A stretch of DNA of 64,000 nucleotides from Pseudactinotalea sp. HY158. GTDB taxonomy: Bacteria > Actinomycetota > Actinomycetes > Actinomycetales > Beutenbergiaceae. The DNA lies in contig NZ_CP045920.1 of NCBI RefSeq assembly GCF_009660225.1, positions 2,492,079 through 2,556,078 on the forward strand, given 5' to 3'. Position 1 is the stretch's first letter. The number at the start of each line of letters is the position of its first letter. The notes beneath the pieces are model-generated. The model did no database searches. It was not told the origin of the DNA and saw only the letters and a list, made by a program, of their open reading frames with translations. Shown in pieces: positions 10,701-19,653 of the stretch. A program made the position numbers and the translations under genes.

Positions 10701-11752
10701 CCCGGCTCGTGCTCACCCGGCTCGCGACCGGGATCATCACGCTCTTCCTCACCGCGTTCTTCGTGTTCTTCGCGGTGCAGGCCCTCCCCGGCGACGTGGC
10801 CGCCCAGCTCCTCGGCCAGGACGCGACCCCCGAGGCCCTCGAGGCGATGCGCGCCCGGCTCGGCCTCGACCAGGGGGTCTGGGTGCGCTTCGCCGACTGG
10901 ATCGCCGGCGCCGTCCGCGGCGACTTCGGCACCTCGCTCGTCTCCGGCGAGCCCGTCGCCGCCGGCGTCTGGTCCGCGTTCGCCAACACCCTGATCATCG
11001 CCCTGCCCGCAATCATCGTCGGGGTGGCCGGCTCGATCTGGCTCGGGATCCGGGCCGCCGCGCGCCGCGGCCGGGCCACCGACTCGACGATCTCCGTGCT
11101 CGCGCTGCTCGGCATGAGCATCCCGGAGTTCGTCGTCGCCACGGTGCTCGTGCTGCTGCTGGCGATCCTCCTGCCGATCTTCCCGGCCGTGGTCGTGCAG
11201 GGCCCCTCGGCATCCTTCGGCGAGCTGGCACCGGCCGCGATCCTGCCGGCCGTCACGCTCATCATCTCGATGGCGGCCTACATCATCCGCGCGATGCGCT
11301 CCTCCGCCATCGACGGTCTCGCGACCGAATACGCGACCCTGTCGACCCTCAAGGGCGTGCCCCGGCGGCGCGTGCTGTGGCGGCACGTCGCCCCGACCGC
11401 CGTGCTGCCCGTGCTGCCGATCGCCTCGATCAACGTGGCCTGGCTCCTCGGCGGCGTCGTCGTGGTCGAGTCCGTATTCAACTATCCCGGCCTCGGCAAG
11501 CTCATGCTCGACTCCGTGTCCACCCGTGACCTGCCCGTGCTGCAGGCGATCGCCATCCTCTCCGCACTCGTCTACGTGGTGGCCAACCTCATCGCCGATC
11601 TGACCGCCCTGACCGTCGATCCCCGCCTGCGCACGTACGGACGGCGCGCGCGGGGCGGGGACACGCCGACGCCGGGCGGCCCGCCCGGCCACGTCGACGC
11701 ACCGACCCCGCACGCCCCCTCCGGGCGGCCCGACCAGGAGGTGACGGCATGA
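10697..11752 (+). CDS. peptide ABC transporter permease (DppB-like)
   Basis: 351 aa membrane protein with six predicted helices. The BPD_transp_1 coupling motif reads EYATLSTLKGVPRRRVLWRH (EAA loop), and the N-terminal pattern PGDVAAQLLGQDATPEALEAMRARLGLD is typical of DppB permeases. Its ATG overlaps the SBP stop (ATGA). About 45 hydrophilic Pro/Gly-rich residues follow the last helix, which is unusual and may be cytoplasmic. Forms the channel with the next gene product. Confidence 0.93.
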   Translation: MTRLVLTRLATGIITLFLTAFFVFFAVQALPGDVAAQLLGQDATPEALEAMRARLGLDQGVWVRFADWIAGAVRGDFGTSLVSGEPVAAGVWSAFANTLIIALPAIIVGVAGSIWLGIRAAARRGRATDSTISVLALLGMSIPEFVVATVLVLLLAILLPIFPAVVVQGPSASFGELAPAAILPAVTLIISMAAYIIRAMRSSAIDGLATEYATLSTLKGVPRRRVLWRHVAPTAVLPVLPIASINVAWLLGGVVVVESVFNYPGLGKLMLDSVSTRDLPVLQAIAILSALVYVVANLIADLTALTVDPRLRTYGRRARGGDTPTPGGPPGHVDAPTPHAPSGRPDQEVTA

Positions 11753-12645
11753 CCGCTCCCACCGCCCCCACCGGGGCACCCCGCCCCCACGTCCTGCGCC
11801 GCGCACTGCACGCGTTCCGCGCGGATCTGGACCGCTCCACCCGAATCGGGCTCGTGCTCGTGGCGATCACCGTGCTCGTCGCCCTGGCCGCCCCGTTGCT
11901 CGCCCCGTACGACCCGGTGGCGACCGACGCCGAGAACGCCCTGGCGGGCGCCGGTTGGGACCACTGGCTCGGTACCGACGCCTACGGCCGGGACGTGCTG
12001 TCCCGGCTGTTGCTCGGCGGCCGGTTCGCGCTGACCGTCGCGCTGCTGGCAACTGTCTGCGCGGTGGTGCTCGGCACGATCATCGGCACGATCGCGGCGT
12101 TCTACGGCCGCTGGGTCGACAGCGTCATCAGCCGCCTGCTCGACTCGATCCTCGCCGTTCCCGCCGTGCTCGCCCTGCTGCTCATCGTCTCCGTGTTCGG
12201 AAACTCCATCCCCGTGCTCGTGCTGGCGATCTCGGTGGTCTACGTGCCGGCCGTGGCGCTCGTCATCCGCGGCGCGACCCGGCCCGTACTCACGAGCGAC
12301 TACGTTCGTGCCGCCCGCGCCCGAGGCGAGCGGGCGCCGTCCATCATCTTCCGGGAGGTCCTGCCGAATATCCTCGACGTCGTGCTCGTGGAGTTCGCGA
12401 TGCGCGCCTCATGGGTCGTGCTGCTCGTCTCGACCCTGTCGTTCCTCGGCTTCGGCGTGAACCCTCCCGCGCCGGACTGGGGCCTGATGATCCAGGAGAA
12501 CCGCACCGCCCTGACCGTGGCGCCGGCCGGAACGCTCGCCCCGATCGTCGCGCTCGCGGCGCTCGTGGTCGGGCTCAACCTGGCCGCCGACGGGCTCGGC
12601 AAGTACTTCGGAGTGGACCGGGCCCAGCGAGGAGTGCAGTCATGA
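11749..12645 (+). CDS. peptide ABC transporter permease (DppC-like)
   Basis: 298 aa, five to six membrane helices after a short N-terminal tail. DppC hallmarks include HWLGTDAYGRDVLSRLLLGGR after the first helix, the EAA loop DYVRAARARGERAPSIIFREVLPN, and the late motif SFLGFGVNPPAPDWGLMI. ATGA overlap with the DppB-like gene. Partner permease of the heterodimeric channel. Confidence 0.94.
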   Translation: MTAPTAPTGAPRPHVLRRALHAFRADLDRSTRIGLVLVAITVLVALAAPLLAPYDPVATDAENALAGAGWDHWLGTDAYGRDVLSRLLLGGRFALTVALLATVCAVVLGTIIGTIAAFYGRWVDSVISRLLDSILAVPAVLALLLIVSVFGNSIPVLVLAISVVYVPAVALVIRGATRPVLTSDYVRAARARGERAPSIIFREVLPNILDVVLVEFAMRASWVVLLVSTLSFLGFGVNPPAPDWGLMIQENRTALTVAPAGTLAPIVALAALVVGLNLAADGLGKYFGVDRAQRGVQS

Positions 12646-14357
12646 CCGTCACCACCGATCTCACCGCCCGGATCAGCGGGCTGACCATCTCCTACGCCGC
12701 CGGCACCGGCCGGGTGCGCGTCGTCGACGACCTCTCCCTCGACCTGAGGGCCGGGCGCACGCTCGGCCTCGTGGGCGAGTCCGGCTCCGGCAAGTCCACC
12801 GTGGCCGACACACTGCTCGGCCACCTGCGGCCCGGCTCGGCGATCGACTCGGGAACCGTCGAGGTGCAGGGGCGGGACGTGTTCGCCCTCGCCCCGCGGG
12901 ACCTGCGCGCACTGCGGGGGCGCACGGTCGCCCTCGTGCCGCAGAACGCCGGGCACTCCCTCACACCGTCCATGCGGATCGGTGAACAGATCCGCGAGGC
13001 GCTGGCCGTGCACGGGCTGCCCGCAGGAGACGACCGGGTGCACGAGCTGCTCGCCAGGGTCCGCCTACCCTCGCCCGCGCAGCTCGCCCGGCGCTATCCG
13101 CACGAACTCTCCGGTGGGCAGCAGCAGCGCGTGACGATCGCCATGGCGATCGCACCGGGCCCGAAGGTGCTCGTGCTCGACGAGCCCACCACCGCCCTGG
13201 ACGTCATCACCCAGGCCGCGGTGCTCGCGCTCGTGGCCGACCTGCGCGACGAGCTCGGGATGGCGGTGCTCATCGTCAGCCACGACCTCGGCGTGGTCTC
13301 GGCCGTGAGCGACGAGGTCGTCGTCATGCGCACCGGAGCGGACGTCGAGCACGGCCCGACCTCCCAGGTACTCACCGCGCCGCGGGCCGACTACACCCGC
13401 GAGCTGCTGGCCGCCGCGCCCCGCATCGAGGGCACGGAGCCGCCGCCCCTGCTCGACCTCGGCGCCGACGTGGTGCTCGCCTGCGAGGGCGTGGACATCC
13501 GCTACCCGCATGCCCCGCGCCGGGCGGTGACCGACTTCGGAGTGCAGGTGCGCCATTCGGAGACGGTCGCGCTCGTGGGTGAGTCCGGATCGGGCAAGTC
13601 GACCGTGGCCACGGCGCTGGCCGGACTCGTGCGGATCGAGGCCGGCCGGATGACCCTGCGGGACGCCGACGGCGCCTCCCACGACCTGGGCGGACCGGTC
13701 GCGCGCCGGCCGCGCGCGGTCCGCCGCGGCGTCCAGATGGTGTTCCAGAACGCCGACCTGGCCCTCAACCCGCGCAGGTCCGTCGCCGATGCCATCGCCC
13801 GCCCGCTCACAGTGTTCGGCATCCTCTCCCGCAACCAGCGGCGCGCCGAGGTGGAGCAGCTTCTGATCGAAGTGGGGCTCGGGCCAGAATTCGCGCCGCG
13901 CCTGCCGGGTCAGCTCTCGGGCGGGCAGCGCCAGCGCGTCGGTATCGCGCGCGCGCTCGCCGCCCGCCCGAGCCTGCTCATCGCCGATGAGCCGACCACC
14001 GCCCTGGACGTGTCCGTGCAGGCCGAGGTGCTCGACCTGCTCGACGAACTCCGGGAGCGGCGCGGCCTCGCGTGCCTGTTCATCAGCCACGACCTGGCCG
14101 TCGTGCGCCGCCTCGCCCACCGGATCGTGGTGATGAACTCCGGCCACATCGTGGAATCGGCACCGACGTCCGAGCTGTTCGCCGATCCGCGCCACCCCTA
14201 CACGCGCACGCTGCTCGACTCCGTGGTCGAGCCTGGGCAGGCGCGCCTCCCCGACGACGATGTCGAACACCGTCGTTTCCAGATCGACGGGTCCGCGCAG
14301 CTACGCCGCGTGGGACCCGACCACGTTGTTCGCATGGACGAAGGAGTGAACGCCTGA
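12642..14357 (+). CDS. peptide ABC transporter ATP-binding protein, two fused ATPase domains
   Basis: 571 aa carrying the two ATPase subunits (DppD-like then DppF-like) in one chain. Domain 1 has Walker A GESGSGKST, signature LSGGQQQRV and Walker B VLVLDEPTTALD. Domain 2 has Walker A GESGSGKST, signature LSGGQRQRVGIARAL and Walker B LLIADEPTTALDVS. The C-terminal PYTR(T/E)LL motif is seen after each. The fusion is common in actinobacteria and gives a fixed 1:1 ratio of the two ATPases. The start overlaps the permease stop by 4 bases, and its stop shares a base with the next ATG (TGATG). Confidence 0.95.
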   Translation: MTVTTDLTARISGLTISYAAGTGRVRVVDDLSLDLRAGRTLGLVGESGSGKSTVADTLLGHLRPGSAIDSGTVEVQGRDVFALAPRDLRALRGRTVALVPQNAGHSLTPSMRIGEQIREALAVHGLPAGDDRVHELLARVRLPSPAQLARRYPHELSGGQQQRVTIAMAIAPGPKVLVLDEPTTALDVITQAAVLALVADLRDELGMAVLIVSHDLGVVSAVSDEVVVMRTGADVEHGPTSQVLTAPRADYTRELLAAAPRIEGTEPPPLLDLGADVVLACEGVDIRYPHAPRRAVTDFGVQVRHSETVALVGESGSGKSTVATALAGLVRIEAGRMTLRDADGASHDLGGPVARRPRAVRRGVQMVFQNADLALNPRRSVADAIARPLTVFGILSRNQRRAEVEQLLIEVGLGPEFAPRLPGQLSGGQRQRVGIARALAARPSLLIADEPTTALDVSVQAEVLDLLDELRERRGLACLFISHDLAVVRRLAHRIVVMNSGHIVESAPTSELFADPRHPYTRTLLDSVVEPGQARLPDDDVEHRRFQIDGSAQLRRVGPDHVVRMDEGVNA

Positions 14358-16375
14358 TGCAGGTGGAGATCGACCCCGCCGCAATCGAGGTGCGGGACCT
14401 GTGGATCCCGCTCGCCGACGGCACCCGGCTGCGCGGGCGGGTGTGGCTGCCGGCCGAGATCCCGGCCGGCGGCGTGCCGGTGGTGCTGGAGTACCTGCCC
14501 TACCGGCTCGACGACTGGACCTCGGTGCGCGACAGCGAGCGCCACCCCTACTACGCCGCCCACGGGTACGCCTCGGTGCGGGTGGACGTGCGCGGCACCG
14601 GCGGCTCGGAGGGCCTGTTCACCGACGAGTACTCCCCCGCCGAGCTCGACGACGGGGTGGAGCTGATCGACTGGCTCGCCCGGGCGCCGTGGAGCAACGG
14701 GAACGTGGGGATGTTCGGGATCTCCTGGGGCGGATTCAACTCCCTCCAGCTCGCCGAACGCGCCCCCGCCGCGCTCAAGGCGATCGTGACCGTGTGCTCG
14801 ACCGACGACCGCTACGACAACGACGTGCACTACATCGGCGGCGCGCTCCTCGGGATCGACATGTCGGCCTGGGCGGGCACGATGCTCGCCTTCGCCTCCC
14901 GCCCGCCGCACCCCGACGCCGTCGGGCCCGACTGGGTGGACTCCTGGCGGGAGCGGCTCGAGGGCCAGTACCCGCTCGGGCCGCGCTGGCTCGCCCACCA
15001 GGACCGCGACGACTACTGGCGCCGCGGCAGCGCCTGCGAGAACTATCCGGGCATCTCGGCGGCCGTGCTCGCCGTGGGCGGCTGGTCCGACCCCTACCGC
15101 GACACCGTGCTGCGGCTGCTGGAGAACCTGCCGGGCCCCGTGCGCGGGATCATCGGGCCGTGGTCGCACCAGTACCCCGACCGCGAACTCGCCCCCGGCC
15201 CCCAGATCGACTTCCTCGGCGAGACCCTGCGCTGGTGGGACCACTGGCTGCGGGGCGCCGGCACCGACGTCATGGCGGAGCCGCGGCTGCGCGTGTGGGT
15301 GACCGACTCCGAACGGCCCTCGCCCTATATCCGCGAGCGCAGCGGCCGCTGGCGTGGCCTCGACTGGCCTACGGACGACGCCGCTCGCCCGGGCAGGGGC
15401 GCCGCGCCGTCCGTACGCCTTCGCCTGGGCGAGGGCCGGATCGCGGTGGACAGCCCGTGGAACACGGGCCAGGACGCGGGCCGCTACTTCCCGTTCGGGA
15501 ACGCGGCCGACCTGCCGGTCGACCAGCGCGCGGAGGACGGGCGTTCGGCGTGCGTCGACCTGCCGGTGGGCGAGGCCGGCCTCGACCTCGTGGGGCGCGC
15601 GCTCGTGCGGCTGCGGCTGAGCAGCGATGCGCCGCGGGCCAACGTCGTCGTGCGGCTGTGCGACGTCGCCCCGGACGGCTCCTCGACGCTCGTGACCCTC
15701 GGGGTGCTCAACCTGCTGCGGCGGGCGGGCATGGACCGCAGCGACGAGCTCGTCCCGGGCGAGGACGTCGACGTGGAGATCGCGCTCAAGGCCGCCGGAT
15801 ACTCGTTCCCGGCCGGGCACACCCTGCGAGTGGCGCTGAGCAACCACTACTGGCCGTGGGTGTGGCCGCACGGGCAGGCCGGGGCGCTCTCGGTCGACCT
15901 GTCGGCCGGCTCGATCGAGCTGCCGCTGCTCGATCCGGCGGCCGTGCCGGTGGAGTTCGGGCCGGCGGTGCACGCCCGCCCGATCCCGGTGACCACGCCG
16001 GAGCGCGCGCCGCTGCCGGGACCGGAGCGGGTGACCAGCCACGACGTGGCCGCCGGCGAGACGTCGCTGCGGGTGGATCCGCGCTACGGCGGCACCCGCC
16101 GGTACCCGGACGGGCTCGTGTTCCTCGAGGACGCGCTCGAGACCTACCGGATCGTCGAGGGCGACCCCACCTCCCCGACGGCGCGCACCTCGTGGGAGCT
16201 CGAGCTCGCCAAGGACGACTGGCGGGCGTTCGTGCGCACGGAGACCGCGCTCACCTCGACCGGCGACGACTTCACCTACACGGCGCGGGTGCGGGCGCGC
16301 GCGGAGGTCGCCGGGCAGGAGCGGCTCACGTTCGAGCGCACCTACACGGACGTGATCCCGCGGAGCTCGGTGTGA
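14357..16375 (+). CDS. CocE/NonD-family serine hydrolase (X-Pro dipeptidyl-peptidase-like)
   Basis: 672 aa alpha/beta-hydrolase of the S15/CocE family. The nucleophile elbow is GISWGG (Ser123). The acid and histidine are probably in GGWSDPY and GPWSHQYPDRE. The C-terminal ~250 residues form the jelly-roll X-Pro DAP domain (AGHTLRVALSNHYWPWVWP). There is no signal peptide, so it acts in the cytoplasm. Its start is fused to the ATPase stop (TGATG), which implies that it processes what the importer brings in, such as proline-containing peptides or an ester/amide such as a beta-lactam-like or cocaine-like compound. The family spans peptidases, esterases and acylases, so the reaction is not settled. 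Confidence 0.85.
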   Translation: MQVEIDPAAIEVRDLWIPLADGTRLRGRVWLPAEIPAGGVPVVLEYLPYRLDDWTSVRDSERHPYYAAHGYASVRVDVRGTGGSEGLFTDEYSPAELDDGVELIDWLARAPWSNGNVGMFGISWGGFNSLQLAERAPAALKAIVTVCSTDDRYDNDVHYIGGALLGIDMSAWAGTMLAFASRPPHPDAVGPDWVDSWRERLEGQYPLGPRWLAHQDRDDYWRRGSACENYPGISAAVLAVGGWSDPYRDTVLRLLENLPGPVRGIIGPWSHQYPDRELAPGPQIDFLGETLRWWDHWLRGAGTDVMAEPRLRVWVTDSERPSPYIRERSGRWRGLDWPTDDAARPGRGAAPSVRLRLGEGRIAVDSPWNTGQDAGRYFPFGNAADLPVDQRAEDGRSACVDLPVGEAGLDLVGRALVRLRLSSDAPRANVVVRLCDVAPDGSSTLVTLGVLNLLRRAGMDRSDELVPGEDVDVEIALKAAGYSFPAGHTLRVALSNHYWPWVWPHGQAGALSVDLSAGSIELPLLDPAAVPVEFGPAVHARPIPVTTPERAPLPGPERVTSHDVAAGETSLRVDPRYGGTRRYPDGLVFLEDALETYRIVEGDPTSPTARTSWELELAKDDWRAFVRTETALTSTGDDFTYTARVRARAEVAGQERLTFERTYTDVIPRSSV

Positions 16376-16379
16376 GTGC

Positions 16380-17006
16380 GTGGGCCCCGCGGTCGCGGGC
16401 GTGAGCGAGGTGGCCCGGCGCCGGCTCCCCCCGGCGCAGCGGCGCCGGCAGATCGTCGAGGCCGCGCGCACCCGGATCGCCGCCCAGGGGGTGGCGCGGG
16501 CCTCGCTGCGCGACATCGCGGCGGCCGCGGGGGTGTCGATGGGCACGGTCTCGTATCACTTCGCCGGGGTGGACGAGATCCTCTCGGCCGTCGTGATCAC
16601 CGAGGCGCGGGAGTTCTACGCGGCGGCGGTGGCCACGGCCGATGCCGAGGACGACCCCTGGCAGGCCCTAGCGGCGCTCATCGATCCGATGTTCGACGAT
16701 TCGCCCGCGGTGCTCTCGCACTGGCGGATCTGGACGCACTACTGGGCGGCCGTGGCGCGGCGTCCGGGGATCGCCGGGGCCCACGACTCCCGGATCCGGC
16801 ACTGGGAGGAGTGCTGCGCCCGCGTCCTCGCCCGGGGGGTCGCGAGCGGGGCGTTCCGGACCGTCGACCCGGCGGCCGCCGCGCTCAAGCTCGCGGCCTA
16901 CTCCGACGGGCTCGGCGCGCAGTGGGCCCAGGGGGTGACCTCGTTGACGCCCGTGCGCGCACGGACCTGGATGCACGAGTTCGCGCGGGCGCTGCTCGCG
17001 GCCTGA
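16380..17006 (+). CDS. TetR-family transcriptional regulator
   Basis: 208 aa. The N-terminal HTH reads ARASLRDIAAAAGVSMGTVSYHFAG, the standard TetR pattern. The C-terminal helical ligand domain contains IDPMFDDSPAVLSHWRIWTHYWAAVARRPGI, reminiscent of the BetI/AcrR-like group that controls amine or small-nitrogen metabolism. GTG at 16380 is used; GTG at 16401 (starting VSEVARRRLPP) is an equally possible start, as neither has a strong ribosome site. It follows the hydrolase stop by 4 bases and is likely the local regulator of the peptide import operon, sensing an imported compound or product. Confidence 0.85.
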   Translation: MGPAVAGVSEVARRRLPPAQRRRQIVEAARTRIAAQGVARASLRDIAAAAGVSMGTVSYHFAGVDEILSAVVITEAREFYAAAVATADAEDDPWQALAALIDPMFDDSPAVLSHWRIWTHYWAAVARRPGIAGAHDSRIRHWEECCARVLARGVASGAFRTVDPAAAALKLAAYSDGLGAQWAQGVTSLTPVRARTWMHEFARALLAA

Positions 17007-17079
17007 GCGGCCGCTGGGGCTTGAGGGGCCGAGTGGCCTGAGGGGCTGAGGGGCCTGTGCGGCCGCGCGGATCGGACCA

Positions 17080-17200
17080 CGCCGACCAGGGCCGTATCCG
17101 CGATTCCCCCGCCGACCAGGGCCAAACCCGCACTCTCCCCGCCGACCAGGGCCGATGCCGGGCTTTCCGTGCGGATTCCGCGGATTTCACCCTGGTCGGC
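17080..17200. repeat. three CGCCGACCAGGGCC repeats at exact 30-base spacing plus an inverted copy
   Basis: The 14-mer CGCCGACCAGGGCC occurs at 17080, 17110 and 17140, each followed by about 16 divergent bases. An inverted CCCTGGTCGGC lies at 17190-17200, so any of the three could pair with it as RNA. The 17007-17343 gap holds no gene. This array fills its first half and the operator-like repeats its second half. Function unknown. Confidence 0.7.
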
Positions 17201-17220
17201 AGCAGATGGGACGGGGCGAA

Positions 17221-17283
17221 GACAAGGTCGCTTGACACCAAAGGCGCGCGTCAAGCAGACTTGTCACGACAAGGGCACTTGAC
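17221..17283. promoter_or_regulatory. operator-like array upstream of the XRE gene
   Basis: Six copies of one half-site occur in 63 bases: GACAAG 17221, CTTGAC 17231, GTCAAG 17250, CTTGTC 17260, GACAAG 17268, CTTGAC 17278. CTTGTC-AC-GACAAG (17260-17273) is a perfect inverted repeat, and CTTGAC...GTCAAG (17231-17255) a wider one. The last CTTGACA can double as a -35 element. The site lies 61 bases before the XRE start, so autorepression is likely. Confidence 0.55.
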
Positions 17284-17343
17284 ATCACTGAGCCGCAGCG
17301 GGCCCGCATCAGGCATCCGATCGGCCGAACGCCAGGAGGCGCG

Positions 17344-17538
17344 ATGCGGAACAGCGTGCGCGATCTACGCACCTCGACGGGGATGTCGCAGGCCGAGCTC
17401 GCCGCCGCACTCGGCGTCTCCCGCCAGACGATCAATTCGATCGAGACGGGCCGCTACGACCCCTCCCTCCCGCTGGCGATCACGATCGCCCGCCACTTCC
17501 ACCACCGCGTTGAGGAGATCTTCCATGTCGACGACTGA
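17344..17538 (+). CDS. small XRE-family transcriptional regulator
   Basis: 64 aa, essentially one HTH_3 domain: LRTSTGMSQAELAAALGVSRQTINSIETGRYDPSLPLAITIARHF. It ends with VEEIFHVDD, the standard tail of the short Cro/XRE proteins paired with small membrane proteins. It would bind as a dimer to the repeats just upstream. Its end overlaps the next gene by 14 bases, so the pair is co-translated. Confidence 0.93.
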   Translation: MRNSVRDLRTSTGMSQAELAAALGVSRQTINSIETGRYDPSLPLAITIARHFHHRVEEIFHVDD

Positions 17539-17953
17539 CCGCACCCCGCTCCAGACGTTCCTGCTCGTGCTCATCCCGTTCGCCGGCCTCGTGCTGCTCA
17601 CCGCGATCGGCCTGCTCCTGCGCGAGTACGCCCCGGGGAACATGGGCACCGGCTTCCTCGTCGGGGCGGGCCTGGCCCTCGTGGCCGCCGCGGTCGCGGG
17701 CCTGCGAGTGGTGCGCCACCCCGAGCGGGCCACCACGTTCGAACGCGGCTGGACCCAGCGCGGCGACGAACGCGACGACCTCGTGCTCACCCGCGCTCTG
17801 GCCGTGCTCGGCCTGCTCTCGCTGCCGCTGACGGTCGCGGCCACCCTGCTCATCGGCGTCGGGGTGGACCAACTGCCGATCCTGCTCGCGCTCAACCTCG
17901 CCCTCATGGCGACCCTCGCGATCTCCTTCGCCGTGATCAACCGGCGCAACTGA
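17525..17953 (+). CDS. small integral membrane protein paired with the XRE regulator
   Basis: 142 aa with four predicted membrane helices arranged as two hairpins (residues ~12-35, 40-60, ~90-112, ~118-138). A charged cytoplasmic loop in the middle (HPERATTFERGWTQRGDERDD) contains a D-E-R-D pattern seen in DUF2178-like proteins. The ATG lies inside the XRE gene. Pairs of this kind are widespread in Gram-positive bacteria; the membrane partner may sense a signal for, or be the target of, the small regulator. Function not established. Confidence 0.85.
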   Translation: MSTTDRTPLQTFLLVLIPFAGLVLLTAIGLLLREYAPGNMGTGFLVGAGLALVAAAVAGLRVVRHPERATTFERGWTQRGDERDDLVLTRALAVLGLLSLPLTVAATLLIGVGVDQLPILLALNLALMATLAISFAVINRRN

Positions 17954-17991
17954 CCCCGCGGGGGATGCAGCGGGGAGGATCGCCCGCACCC

Positions 17992-18112
17992 GCGCAGGTC
18001 GGCCCGTGTGGACGGGCCTCGGGTTCATGGCCGCGTCGGATCGACCTCCTGCGCGCAGGTCGGCCCCCACCCGAGGGCGGCGCACCCGAGAACACCCGAG
18101 GGCGGCGCACCC
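17992..18112. repeat. two short direct-repeat pairs in the convergent intergenic region
   Basis: GCGCAGGTCGGCCC occurs at 17992 and 18053. A 19-mer beginning ACCCGAGGGCGG occurs at 18069 and again at 18094, a 25-base period. The segment lies between the ends of two convergent genes and has no open frame with gene-like content. It may serve as a diffuse bidirectional termination zone. Confidence 0.5.
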
Positions 18113-18126
18113 ACAACCACCCAAGG

Positions 18127-19629
18127 TCAGGGGAGGTCGGCGAGCACCGCCTCGAGGGTCTTCTCGGCCCCGACCTCGTGGAGCAGCCCGAGCGCCCGCA
18201 GGTAGGGCCCCGTGAAGGCCGGCCGATCCGCGAGGTCGTCGAACAGCTCCTCGTCGCGGAGGAACGCGAGCGGATCCTCCCCCTGGCGGGCCGCGGCGGC
18301 CATGACCCGCTCCTTGAGCCGGTCCACCACGTCGATCGGGCGGCCCTGCTCGTCGACCCCCTCGGCGTAGCGCGCCCACGAGGCCACGATCGCCGCGGAG
18401 AGCGCCACCTGCGGGTCCGGGTGCTCGAGCTGCTCGCGCACGACCGGCAGCAGCCACTTGGGGATCCGGTCGGAGGATTCGGCGCACAGCCGCGCCACCG
18501 TGTCGCCGATCGCCGGGTTCGAGAACCGCTCGATGAGCTGCGGCCGGTACACCTCGAGGTCGATGCCGGGAATCGGGCGCAGCGTCGGGCCGGCCTCCCG
18601 CTCCATGTACTCGAGCAGCAGCCGGGAGACCAGCGGGTTCATCGTGGCGTCGTGGGCGTAGTGGTATCCCATGAGCGCCCCGAAGTAGCACAGCCCCTGG
18701 TGTGAGGAGTTGAGCAGGCGCAGCTTCATCAGCTCGTACGGCGTCACGTCGGTCACGACCTGCACGCCCGCCTCCTCGTACGGCGGGCGCCCGTCGGTGA
18801 AGGTGTCCTGCAGCACCCACTGGAAGAACGGCTCGGCCACGACCGGCCACGCGTCCTCGACCCCGAAGCCGTCCGCGAGCGCCGCCCGGTCCGCGTCCGT
18901 GGTCACGGGCGTGATCCGGTCGACCATGGAGTTCGGGAACGCCACGTGCGCACCGATCCAGTCCGCCAGCTCCGGGTCCTTGGCCCGGGCGAACGTGAGG
19001 ATCGCCCGCCGCGCCACCACCCCGTTGTCCTGGAGGTTGTCGCAGGACATGACCGTGAACGGCCGGATCCCCCGCTCCCGGCGCAGCCGCAGCGCGGCGG
19101 TGATGTAGCCGAACACGGTCTCGGGCAGCCCGGAGCCGAGGTCGTGGGCGACGTGCGGATCGTCCAGCATGAACTCGCCCGTGACCTGGTTGATGTTGTA
19201 CCCGCCCTCGGTCACCGTGAGCGAGACGATCCGGATCGCCGGATCGGCCAGCCGCTCGAGCACGACGCCGGGATCCTCCGGCGCGAACAGGTAGTCGACG
19301 ATCGAGCCGATGACCCGCGCCTGCAGGTCGGTCTCGCCGCGCTTCTCCACGAGCGTGTACAGGTGGTCCTGGGCCGCGAGCGCGTCGCGCATCGCCGCGT
19401 CCCCCGGCATGAGGCCGATGCCCACGATCCCCCAGTCCCGGGCCAGGCCGGCGCGCAGCAGGTCGTCGATCGCCTTCGCCTGGTGGGCCCGGTGGAATCC
19501 GCCCACGCCGACGTGGGCGATGCCGGCGGTGATCGCCGATCGGTCGTAGTCGGGCACGGCGACCTCGCCGCGTTCCCGGAGCCGCGGGAGCGCGGCGGCG
19601 GTGAGGCGGAGGGTGGAACGCTCGGTCAT
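18127..19629 (-). CDS. mannitol dehydrogenase family polyol oxidoreductase
   Basis: 500 aa long-chain, metal-independent NAD(P) dehydrogenase. The N-terminal Rossmann part includes IAHVGVGGFHRAHQA, and the C-terminal part carries the family signature KLRLLNSSHQGLCYFG (K-x-R-x-L-N-x-x-H), which holds the catalytic lysine. It oxidises a polyol (mannitol, D-arabinitol, sorbitol or similar) to a ketose. Last gene of a seven-gene minus-strand transcript beginning at 26317; it follows the PfkB gene by 24 bases. The accompanying FGGY and PfkB kinases would trap the ketose product. Confidence 0.93.
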   Translation of the reverse strand: MTERSTLRLTAAALPRLRERGEVAVPDYDRSAITAGIAHVGVGGFHRAHQAKAIDDLLRAGLARDWGIVGIGLMPGDAAMRDALAAQDHLYTLVEKRGETDLQARVIGSIVDYLFAPEDPGVVLERLADPAIRIVSLTVTEGGYNINQVTGEFMLDDPHVAHDLGSGLPETVFGYITAALRLRRERGIRPFTVMSCDNLQDNGVVARRAILTFARAKDPELADWIGAHVAFPNSMVDRITPVTTDADRAALADGFGVEDAWPVVAEPFFQWVLQDTFTDGRPPYEEAGVQVVTDVTPYELMKLRLLNSSHQGLCYFGALMGYHYAHDATMNPLVSRLLLEYMEREAGPTLRPIPGIDLEVYRPQLIERFSNPAIGDTVARLCAESSDRIPKWLLPVVREQLEHPDPQVALSAAIVASWARYAEGVDEQGRPIDVVDRLKERVMAAAARQGEDPLAFLRDEELFDDLADRPAFTGPYLRALGLLHEVGAEKTLEAVLADLP

Positions 19630-19653
19630 GATGTCCTTCTCTCTTCGCGGTTC

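Noticed and set aside
17080-17153. CRISPR-like spacing (three repeats, 30-base period)
   Set aside because: The repeat is only 14 bases, there are three copies, and no cas gene is near.
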